DNA from: Porphyridium purpureum
Lineage: Eukaryota; Rhodophyta; Bangiophyceae; Porphyridiales; Porphyridiaceae
NCBI GenBank assembly: GCA_008690995.1
Contig: VRMN01000012.1
Span: forward strand, 248,001-312,000
Direction: 5' to 3'
DNA: 64,000 nucleotides
Position numbers and translations under genes: made by a program. The notes beneath the pieces are model-generated. The model was not told where the DNA came from. It saw only the letters and a program-made list of their open reading frames with translations, and did no database searches. Of the stretch, positions 27,371 through 35,682 are shown piece after piece. Numbering within the stretch: the stretch's first letter is position 1; every line of letters begins with the position of its first letter.

Positions 27371-29518
27371 ATGGCGGCTGTGCTAAATCTGACGGGGCAC
27401 TCAGACCATGTGAACGCGCTTGACTTCTCGCCCGATGGCAGGTTCATCGCGTCCGGCAGCTCGGACAAGACGATCAAGGTCTGGGACGCACACACCGGCG
27501 CGTGCGTGCGCACTTTGACGGAGCACTTTGATGAGGTGGGGGCGGTGCGCTTCTCGCCCGATGGCAAGCTCATCGCATCCGGCAGCAGTGACACTGCGGT
27601 CAAGCTGTGGGACGCACACGCTGGCGCGTGCGTGCGCACCATGAAGGGGCACTCAGGTTTGGTTTGGGCGGTGGACTTTTCGCCCGATGGGCGGTTCATT
27701 GCATCCGGCAGCAGTGACACTGCTGTCAAGGTATGGGACACACGCACCGGCATGTGCGTGCGCACCATGACAGGGCACTTGAGTTCAGTTTTGGCGTTGG
27801 ACTTTTCATCGGATGGCCGGTACATCGCCTCTGGCAGCAATGACAAGACGGTCAAGCTGTGGGACGCATACACCGGTGCGTGTGTGCGCACCATGATAGG
27901 GCACGCAGATTTGGTGTGGGTGGTGCAGCTTTCGCCCGATGGCCAATTCATTGTGTCCGGCAGCGCCGACAAGACGGTCAAGCTCTGGGACGCACACACC
28001 GGTGCGTGCGTGCGAACCATCGCGGGGCACTCAAATTCGGTATGTGCGGCGCACTTTTCGCCCGATGGCCGGTTCATTGCGTCCGGCAGCGCGGACAAGA
28101 CGATCAAGTTGTGGGACGCAGACACCGGCACGTGCGTGCGCACTATCACAGGGCGCTCAGATTGGTTACTCATGCGTGTTATGCGGTATTTAGCTGGGGC
28201 GAACGAGGGGCATTCAGGTGAGGTGCAGGCTGTGCGCTTCTCGCCCGATGGCCGGTTCATCGCGTCCGGCAGCGCGGACAAGACGACCAAGGTGTGGGAC
28301 ACAAGCGACCTACATTGCGGCCGTAGAAACACGTCGAGTGCGCCCGAGGAGGACCAGTATTGCAAGGGCTATTGGGAGATTGCCGACTCGGATGGGAGCG
28401 GAGAGTTGGACGCTCAGGAGGCGCTGGCGTTCTTCTCAAAGGCGCGGCTGTCGACTTCGGTGCTACATCGGATGTGGGATGAGATTGCAGTAGCCCGCGG
28501 CAAGCAAGCGCTAAACTATGACGACTTTGTGCTCGCGCTTCGCTTCATTGCGCTGGAGCAGAACGGCGAGGAGGGCAGCCTGGCGCGTGCGCAACAAGGT
28601 CCGCTCTCGCTGTGTGCCAAGATAGACATACCAGGGTCGAACCCGTTTGCCCTTGGCGCGCGCACGCTGTCGGAGACAGCGCAGCACGAGGTATACTGGA
28701 AGCTGGCCCAGGCGGACGGAAGCGGTGAGGTGGACGTGCAGGGAGCGGTTGCGTTTTTGTCCAAATCTGGACTGCGGAACCGCGTGCTGAATGAGATCTG
28801 GGGCCTTGCGACTAGCCAAGGGGTCTTTTCGACGCTCGACATGGAGCGGTTCAAGACTGTGTTACGGCTGGTGGCGATGGCCCAGAAGGGAATGAAGCTG
28901 GACTTGGACGAGGCGGCAGGTGGCGACATGGAACTGATCGCGGACATCAAGGTAGAGGTCACAACAACTTTGCCAGAGCCAACGAGTTCTTTTGCGCGGC
29001 CTTCGCGTCCCGCGACAAGCGTTGTGGACTATCATGCCGCTGAGATTCAATCGCCAGGCAACGGGTGGGACACCGACTTGGAGAGTATGCTTGAGGAAAC
29101 TCCCCTGGACGATCTGACTTGTGAGCAGCTGGCTCGAGTTCTGGAAGAGGTCTTGCAAGTTGACAGCGCATCAGTGAGGAATGTGAGGGAGCACAAGGTG
29201 AACGGTGTGTCTCTGCACGATATGAGGAGGTTTCAAGAGATTGCAAATCTGTCATTCCCGGACAAGAGGAAAGTCGTAAAGTGGGTCGCGGAACGGAAAT
29301 CGGACGAAGGTTTCAAGGAGTACCTGGCGGGTGTCTTTGGCGGTGACTGGGAGCGTGCTGAGCATGCTTACGCATTGTTGGAGAAATACGCAATTTCGAA
29401 TCGAGAAGAGTATCTGTTGTTCCGCTCACAACCAAGCCAGCGAGCAGCTGTGAGGGCGATTGTCCGGCGCTTTCCAGAACTTGGCACGTGGCCGAGAGGA
29501 CCGGTCGCACGGAAGTAG
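27371..29518 (+). CDS. WD40-EH-EH-SAM-like protein (paralog 2)
   Basis: 715 residues from the ATG at 27371. Seven WD40 blades (about 5-315) with repeated FSPDGRFIASGS and KLWDA phrases; the last is preceded by a non-blade insert (LLMRVMRYLAGANE, about 265). EH1 (about 325-410) has a complete EF loop, DSDGSGELDAQE, with Glu at position 12, unlike paralog 1. An internal NPF sits at about 424 (IDIPGSNPFALG), then EH2 (about 435-520) and a SAM-like region (about 570-635). The pocket Trp residues are at about 369 (MWDEI) and 477 (EIWGL). Compared with paralog 1 it lacks the linker repeats and the second propeller; the rest aligns end to end. The inverted orientation relative to paralog 1 brackets the NPF genes. 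Likely a cytosolic adaptor binding NPF proteins. Confidence 0.85.
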   Translation: MAAVLNLTGHSDHVNALDFSPDGRFIASGSSDKTIKVWDAHTGACVRTLTEHFDEVGAVRFSPDGKLIASGSSDTAVKLWDAHAGACVRTMKGHSGLVWAVDFSPDGRFIASGSSDTAVKVWDTRTGMCVRTMTGHLSSVLALDFSSDGRYIASGSNDKTVKLWDAYTGACVRTMIGHADLVWVVQLSPDGQFIVSGSADKTVKLWDAHTGACVRTIAGHSNSVCAAHFSPDGRFIASGSADKTIKLWDADTGTCVRTITGRSDWLLMRVMRYLAGANEGHSGEVQAVRFSPDGRFIASGSADKTTKVWDTSDLHCGRRNTSSAPEEDQYCKGYWEIADSDGSGELDAQEALAFFSKARLSTSVLHRMWDEIAVARGKQALNYDDFVLALRFIALEQNGEEGSLARAQQGPLSLCAKIDIPGSNPFALGARTLSETAQHEVYWKLAQADGSGEVDVQGAVAFLSKSGLRNRVLNEIWGLATSQGVFSTLDMERFKTVLRLVAMAQKGMKLDLDEAAGGDMELIADIKVEVTTTLPEPTSSFARPSRPATSVVDYHAAEIQSPGNGWDTDLESMLEETPLDDLTCEQLARVLEEVLQVDSASVRNVREHKVNGVSLHDMRRFQEIANLSFPDKRKVVKWVAERKSDEGFKEYLAGVFGGDWERAEHAYALLEKYAISNREEYLLFRSQPSQRAAVRAIVRRFPELGTWPRGPVARK

Positions 29519-31348
29519 GCCTTGAATTTGATGACTCTGCACGAATATCCTTGAAAATGTAAAATATCTTGATCACGGGATCTACGGTTCACTGTACGCG
29601 TTGACATGATTGTGAGAAGCGGGTCAGCAGAGATATCACGGATATCCTTGGTCTTGTGGGTTCTGCGGTGGCTCCCCATCGACATCTGCCGAATGTGTCT
29701 GGGTGATAGTTCCTTGGCATAGACTACGTGCCCCGCGGTCGCTCAATGTCTACGATGCATCACGGTTGACTCAAGTCACACATCTCTTCTGCATACTCCC
29801 TCCCGGGCGCCTCAGACACAACAGAGGCGGAAGGAACAAAGAACCACGCGCCTTCAACAAGAACGCCACAATGCGGCGGAACACTGACCGGGTCCATCAT
29901 GAGGTCTCGCGAAAGAGCAATTGACCGAGTTTCGCACGTGCCCTTGTTTCGACAGACAGAACGACGAATGGAGCCGCGTGAAGGTGAGCCTGACGTGCGC
30001 AACGGCATACGACTTTGGCTCAGCAATTGTGGCGATCTGGGAAAGTGGTGCGGGTCCTCGTGGTGTGGCAGGATAAACACCATGTTCATTGCAGGGTCTT
30101 CGACAGTAACTTCAATGGATACGCGGGCAGTGCAAGAGTCCGCTTCGACAGAGATAGGGAATGACTGATCTTTTCTAGTACGAAATGGCATGACGTATGC
30201 AGTGGTGACAGATAAGGCTCCTTCTACCATGGCTTTGATATTGTAATGCAGTCCTGCTTTAGTCATTTGCTGCCGTGTACCTCGTCACGAAGAATAGGCT
30301 CATTGGGCGCTTGTCAAACGCTCGCTGTGTCACGTTTTGAAGGTTTTTTTTTTTGGCTCCCGAAGACAAAAGAAAGAGTTGGGACGTGCTCCCTCCAGGA
30401 AGCACAGGGCTCTTTCTCGTGGTCACATGATCTTGTCCCCGTCAGCCTCTTCCAAGGCATGCGTGCGAGCTTGGGAAACCATGCTTCACGATTCAAGCCC
30501 GTCAAAATACACAGACCTTGCGCAAGGCTTGGCAAACCTCCAGCGGATCCCGACACTCAATGAAGCAAGATTTCGATCTCATGGCGGTAGACGATCGGGT
30601 GAAACTGATTCACTGGCTCTTCTCCTGCGCTGGCGCCGTGAAATGATCTAACGGAACGGTTGCACTACGACCGAAGTAGCTGCATCCTTTGATCTTTGCT
30701 CTGGACGAAATCGTTCCGTCCGCGCTTGTCCCGGCCAATCAGAGAGCGATAACTCGCTCGGATTCGATCCAAGGACACTCTCCTTGTCGTTCGCGCACAA
30801 GATATTTCGACCGGCCGATCGAGCTCTGTGTTAAACTGAGTGAATTTAGTACGAACCGATGGACAGATTAAATCCAGTGGAAACGGGTTGCTGGTGGCGA
30901 CTTTTTATTGCATTGCGGCGTGTCGCATTGGGCCGAAAAAAAAGTGAGCGCCAGCTTGCGGGTTTGACAGATGTCTTGCAGCCGTTGGGGGTGTTGACCA
31001 AGCGACGATAGATCCAAGTTCGAAGGGGAAAGGGACGTGGGGGGCGGAGAGGACATCTTCGGTTGGTTTCTTCATTGACTTTAAAGCCCAAAGTGCGGGC
31101 AGCCGGTAAGGAGCGCACATTGGCAAAGGAGTTGCGTCGTCGTGCGACGCGCGCGCTTTGTGCTGACTTTTCTGTTTGGTCCTTCACCTGCCCTTGCGCG
31201 CGGTAGAGGTTCGTTCTGAGACACGATCGGTCTTGCAAGGGGTTGCACGCAGAGCGTGTCGCGTGAATCACTCTCGAAACGTGCCGCTTGCCGCCGGTGC
31301 TCGGGCCAAGGTGTTGAGTGAGATTGTGTTTGACAAGTCAAGTGTATA
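29519..31348. other. Intergenic, 1.8 kb, one weak open frame
   Basis: No clear gene. The frame at 29760-30266 (minus) is listed separately. A (T)10 run lies near 30345 and an (A)8 run near 30938. The region ahead of the AAA ATPase start shows no promoter motif I can name. Confidence 0.4.
29760..30266 (-). CDS. Hypothetical protein (uncertain)
   Basis: 168 codons. The N-terminal half reads like a beta-rich protein (FPISVEADSCTARVSIEVTVEDPAMNMVFILPHHED), but the rest is low in structure and Arg/Ser/Pro-rich. No family recognised. It might be a relic or a chance frame. Confidence 0.25.
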   Translation of the reverse strand: MTKAGLHYNIKAMVEGALSVTTAYVMPFRTRKDQSFPISVEADSCTARVSIEVTVEDPAMNMVFILPHHEDPHHFPRSPQLLSQSRMPLRTSGSPSRGSIRRSVCRNKGTCETRSIALSRDLMMDPVSVPPHCGVLVEGAWFFVPSASVVSEAPGREYAEEMCDLSQP

Positions 31349-34300
31349 ATGGTCTCCGAAGATATTGATTGCTATAGCGTGTGCCAGGAGCATGCGGAAG
31401 TCGCGGCCGCGTTTGCGGAAGCTCGCTTGAAGCACGGCCTTGGTGCTGAAGACGCTGAGCGTATTTTGATCGGACGCCTTGAGGAGATGCAGGAGCTCTC
31501 TGAAGTACCCTACGTGAAGTTCCTTGCCAGTAAGTCGACGGCTCAGCTAAAAGACGAAGTTGTCTCTCTCATGGAACTTATGGGAACCTTGGAGCAGGCG
31601 CAGAAAGGAGCAGAAAGGTACGAACTCGGGCGTTTCTTAGGTCTTTCGAAAGGGCAGTCGATGGTTTCCTCCTCAAATGCAAATGGGAATTTGGGCAGTG
31701 GGCCTGATGCACCCGCGGCGCCTGCAAGCTCAGTTGGCACCGCTAGTGCTCAGTTTCAGGCCTTTCCGGATAGTCCTCGCGACGAATATGACAGTCTAGA
31801 GGCCCCCTCTCTCCATCTCGCGTTCAGTCAGCAGACGCACCATGACTTTGTGCTCGCAAATTTCTTCCAGGGCAGCGTGGACGCGTTCAAAGAGGCACTT
31901 GCAGGCTCGGCGCGGTATCAGGCTCAGCAAGGCGCGTCCAAGCTGTTCGCGGATATTGAAATCGATGAGGAGCCTTCGCAAGGAGGTACGAAGCTTATCC
32001 CAGAGCCTTTTTCGTGTCGCGTGTTGCCGCCGACGGTGGCGGTGATCAAGGAAGCCAAGGCCGCGTTCGTGCAAGCGAGTCACGTGCATGTCGCTGTGGG
32101 AGGTGCTGAACAGCCGAAGCTGGAGAAAACGGTCGTCGCCGAGCGAAAAGTGGAAGAGGAACTGAGGGCCTTTGCACGATACTTGATTTATACCGCGCAG
32201 CCGACGCCAGACCCCTTCAAGAACAATTGCGACCTCAGCTTACGTTCGCAGGATGTGTTGGGCGCAGTCGCGGAGGTAGGAAACGTTCTCATGGGTATTG
32301 AGGACGTGCAGCGTCAAATGCGTATCGGGTTCCGGCTGTTTGAGAGCACGAAATCGCTGCCGCGCGGCGTGATGTTTTACGGCCCTCCGGGAACCGGTAA
32401 AACCTCTCTGATTGTCAAGCTCTGCGCTCTGTTGGACATTCACTTGGTGGCTCCCATGCTTGCCGCGGGCGACTTTGCGAAGCCATTGGTCGGCCAAGCA
32501 GAGGAGATGATCAACCAACTTGCACTGCGCGCCGCTGCGGTTCCATGGCGACTTTGCTGTGTTGTTGTTGACGAGATTGAGTCACTCGTAACTTCGCGCG
32601 GCAAAGGCGGCGGCGACTCGAGCAAGCTGAGCGTACTTTTGTCTCGGATCGGCGGCGTATCAGACGTGCCCAACTTGATGTTCTTTGCGGCGACGAATCA
32701 TCCAGAAATGATGGACTCGGCATTTCTTCGGCGCATGAAGATCAAGATTTTTGTAGGACCGCCTTCGTCTGAGGGCCGCGCGAGCTTTGTGCGCCGACTA
32801 GGGAGCGATATCTTTGAGACCAAGGGCCACGTGTGCAATGATCAAGGTGAAGACAAGGGAGGGTCATGCGATCATGCCGGCTGCGCGCTGGAGCGTGCCA
32901 CGATCAAAATGACGGTCAATTTTGCCGCGTCACAAATTGTGGGTGCTCTCACACGCGTGCGAAGCGTTCTGGCTGACTACAAGGCCGAGGACATAGCTGT
33001 CAACGACGCGTTCGATCTGATACATGCGGCAGTTGCGCAGTTTACGGAAGAGGAGAACATTCTCATCTCGTCGGTGTACAACCAGGTTAATATCATGGCA
33101 CCCTTCGTGCGACCCAAAGGGCGGACGCTGGAGCATCTGGTGCGTGATAGTAAGAGGCTTCAGTACCTTTTGTCTGAGAATGGCCGTCGCAAGGCGAATT
33201 GTTCGGGTCGCATTGTCATAGACTTGACTGCTCCAAGGGACCACATCCAAGTGCAGCTGAAGCCGCAGAAGATGGATCTGGGTCAGCAACGATTCATCGT
33301 GGAGCCGGCAGAAGTTGACCCGAAAGAGTTCCCGGACTCGATGTTGATCGGAGGAGGACAGAGCTTTGCAGACGCATTGGGCGACGAATCTATGCCATGT
33401 CTTGAGCTTTTGCCCTTGGTGGGACCATTGCGACAGTATTTTCGAGACTCGCCGGTTTGGGTGGAAGGTCAGACATTTGTCAGTGCCATCCTTCAGTACA
33501 AGGAATGTGTTGGGCTTGCTCCGAAGAAGCGCAGTTCAAAAACTGTTCAAGCCTTCTTGGAGCAAACAAAGGCCTTATGGCATGCTCCTACTCCTTCCCC
33601 CGCTAGTGGCGCCGCTCGTAGCGCTGGGGCTATACCCAAGCTTGTGCTGGAGCAGTACTACAACGGAGACTCGAAGCCATACCGTTCTCTTCTCGAACAA
33701 ATTGAGAAACGGGTGAGAAGTAGAGCGCAGGCCCTTTCCTTCGCTCTGAAAGAGCAGTACCCGAAAGAAGTACTGGAGGAGCGATACGAATGCTTTTCTT
33801 TTGTCCGGGACGCGCGCGACTTGAGTGTAGAGGATCTGTTGGCTGTGTATTTGCATCTGGGTGTTGCGTGCAACACGACCCGACTTCTTTACATTTGCAG
33901 AGAATTTTTTCACAGCAACAAGATTGTTGCAGAGGGCGAGATGGAACTGTTCTGGCACGAGCAGATCAAGTCCTTGAAAAATGAGTACAAATCTGGCATG
34001 GTGATCATTGACTACGACTCTCTCGCCAACCCTGTGAAGGACAAGCTAGGCGAGGACCGCTTTGATCTCGTTCAGCTCATGGCGTCCATTGCGGCCACAT
34101 TCCGAGCGTCGTCAGACCACTTGTGGTTCCTCGCTGTCAGTGGGAACAAAGCCATTATTTCGCGCATCATCGAGAACAGCAAATGGCGACCAGCCATTGA
34201 CACAGATCCGCCGCTTCGCTGTTATAATTGCGGCAAGTGGGCGCGTCAGAGCATTAACAAGAAAACGTCTTGTGGGCGCCATACGGGAGACTTGGTTCTA

Positions 34301-34537
34301 TACATGAAGGAGGAAGACGGCGTGCAGGACACGGGTCCGGATGGGAAGAAGAAGGAACCTGAGGTTTTGAAGCGCTTTGCTGCACAAAGCTTTGACGAGC
34401 GCAAGCTTATTATCGAAAGAGTTGAAAGCGGCGGGATCAACTGGAAGCAGCTCAGATGGAACTGCTGCGAGCAAGGCCTGTTTTCTGGAAACGGCGGCGA
34501 GCTCCTGGGTCCGCATGAGTTCATGCGCGACGACTGA
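31349..34537 (+). CDS. Large AAA ATPase with CHORD-like Cys/His C-terminus
   Basis: 1062 residues, ATG start. A helical, partly disordered N-terminal third (1-320) precedes one AAA module: Walker A GPPGTGKT at 345-352, Walker B VVVDE with Asp408-Glu409, sensor-1 region FFAATNHPEMM and an Arg pair (LRRMK) at the expected arginine-finger site. A long helical region follows (about 550-940). The last 110 residues hold CYNC (about 957-960), CGRH (about 974-977), a WNCC pair (about 1039-1040) and GPHEF, arranged like the CHORD zinc module (C-x2-C...C-x2-H...WxCC...G-x-H), though incomplete. AAA proteins remodel complexes or unfold substrates. Substrate and location are unknown; no targeting signal is seen. 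I know of no standard AAA family with this tail. Confidence 0.75.
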   Translation: MVSEDIDCYSVCQEHAEVAAAFAEARLKHGLGAEDAERILIGRLEEMQELSEVPYVKFLASKSTAQLKDEVVSLMELMGTLEQAQKGAERYELGRFLGLSKGQSMVSSSNANGNLGSGPDAPAAPASSVGTASAQFQAFPDSPRDEYDSLEAPSLHLAFSQQTHHDFVLANFFQGSVDAFKEALAGSARYQAQQGASKLFADIEIDEEPSQGGTKLIPEPFSCRVLPPTVAVIKEAKAAFVQASHVHVAVGGAEQPKLEKTVVAERKVEEELRAFARYLIYTAQPTPDPFKNNCDLSLRSQDVLGAVAEVGNVLMGIEDVQRQMRIGFRLFESTKSLPRGVMFYGPPGTGKTSLIVKLCALLDIHLVAPMLAAGDFAKPLVGQAEEMINQLALRAAAVPWRLCCVVVDEIESLVTSRGKGGGDSSKLSVLLSRIGGVSDVPNLMFFAATNHPEMMDSAFLRRMKIKIFVGPPSSEGRASFVRRLGSDIFETKGHVCNDQGEDKGGSCDHAGCALERATIKMTVNFAASQIVGALTRVRSVLADYKAEDIAVNDAFDLIHAAVAQFTEEENILISSVYNQVNIMAPFVRPKGRTLEHLVRDSKRLQYLLSENGRRKANCSGRIVIDLTAPRDHIQVQLKPQKMDLGQQRFIVEPAEVDPKEFPDSMLIGGGQSFADALGDESMPCLELLPLVGPLRQYFRDSPVWVEGQTFVSAILQYKECVGLAPKKRSSKTVQAFLEQTKALWHAPTPSPASGAARSAGAIPKLVLEQYYNGDSKPYRSLLEQIEKRVRSRAQALSFALKEQYPKEVLEERYECFSFVRDARDLSVEDLLAVYLHLGVACNTTRLLYICREFFHSNKIVAEGEMELFWHEQIKSLKNEYKSGMVIIDYDSLANPVKDKLGEDRFDLVQLMASIAATFRASSDHLWFLAVSGNKAIISRIIENSKWRPAIDTDPPLRCYNCGKWARQSINKKTSCGRHTGDLVLYMKEEDGVQDTGPDGKKKEPEVLKRFAAQSFDERKLIIERVESGGINWKQLRWNCCEQGLFSGNGGELLGPHEFMRDD

Positions 34538-35513
34538 CGGCCGTCAATGTGTCCGGTATAGCTGATGACACAGTCCGAAAGCTAGTAATCTTTTCTCTTC
34601 TTAAAGAATGTTTGGTATGAATACTGAGCACATTGTCATTGTCTTCGACCCAGCTTCCTAGCTTGTGAGCGCTTCGTCGTCGTGTTTGTCTATGCGCTCG
34701 TGCACTGCAAGCGTTGCGTGCACTTTTGCGTGACTGGTCTCATGCGTGTCATTAAAGCCAATCTCGTGATCGACTGTCTCAGTTTGCTGATACAGCTCTT
34801 TCGCAAGTGCACATGTGACATCCAGTTGATTCGCGTGCGCACGGATCCGCACCTGTCGGCTGGATACCCTTTTGTCGTGAATTGAATCATAATTTATCTG
34901 ACCGCTCGGCAGGCACATAAATTGCCCGCACATATGCCGTCCAGGTCCAGGTCCTCCCTGGTGCAGAAGCCCACCGTGCTGTCGGTCACACGGCAACCTG
35001 GACGCGCCAGCAACCGCTGCTCACAAGGATCGTTCCAACTGTCCTTCCTCAAGCAAAAACGCGGTGTTTGAATAGAACGATTTCTGTAGCAATGTAGGAC
35101 GCGGTCTGGCTCGACATGGACTACTGTTTGACATCAAGGAGCTGCCGTGCAAGGCGACTGGTGACTATCATGTAAATTTGTATGTGGCAAAGTCATCCAG
35201 CCATCTTTTTGCTCCTGTGCTAGTTGACTCAAGATCGCGACTCTGACACGCACAAGAATGGGTCTTCGATCGATGGAGCACAGAGCAAAATATGCGTGGC
35301 TGGTGCGTCCGCATCATATGCATGAAAGCAAGTCTCGACCGTACCTTGACGAAATTTTGGGCTTGACAAGCTTTAGATGGTGGCCAGAAGCCTCAAGGAC
35401 ACTAAGAGGGTAAGACGGACTTCCCGAGAACAGAAACAGAGACCAGGAAACTCCACTGCATTGCCAACGGACAGAAAACAGACAAGCAGGCGAACTCGCA
35501 CTCAGAAGCACGT

Positions 35514-35544
<31 letters not shown>

Positions 35545-35682
35545 AAGAAATAAGACGATTTTCTGGTTGAGCGATGTCGCCCCCTTTGTACATTGTCCTG
35601 ACCGTGAAAGCCTTCAAAATCCGCGTTCATGCGTCAGAGGAAAGGAACAGAGAAACACAACCTTGGTCATCAACACGGTACT
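34538..35682. other. Intergenic, convergent gene tails
   Basis: 3' flanks of the AAA gene and the acidic-protein gene, which are transcribed toward each other. No gene recognised. It contains an (AC)n microsatellite at 35515-35540. Confidence 0.45.
35515..35540. repeat. (AC)n microsatellite
   Basis: Thirteen dinucleotide units, close to the stop codon of the acidic protein gene. Confidence 0.9.

Noticed and set aside
27211-28365. 384-codon minus frame across the WD40 gene
   Set aside because: Antisense of the repeated WD40 blades; the + frame has the WD40, EH and SAM-like order.
30755-30785. tRNA T-arm-like GGATTCGATCC
   Set aside because: No matching stem, anticodon arm or acceptor stem could be folded around it.
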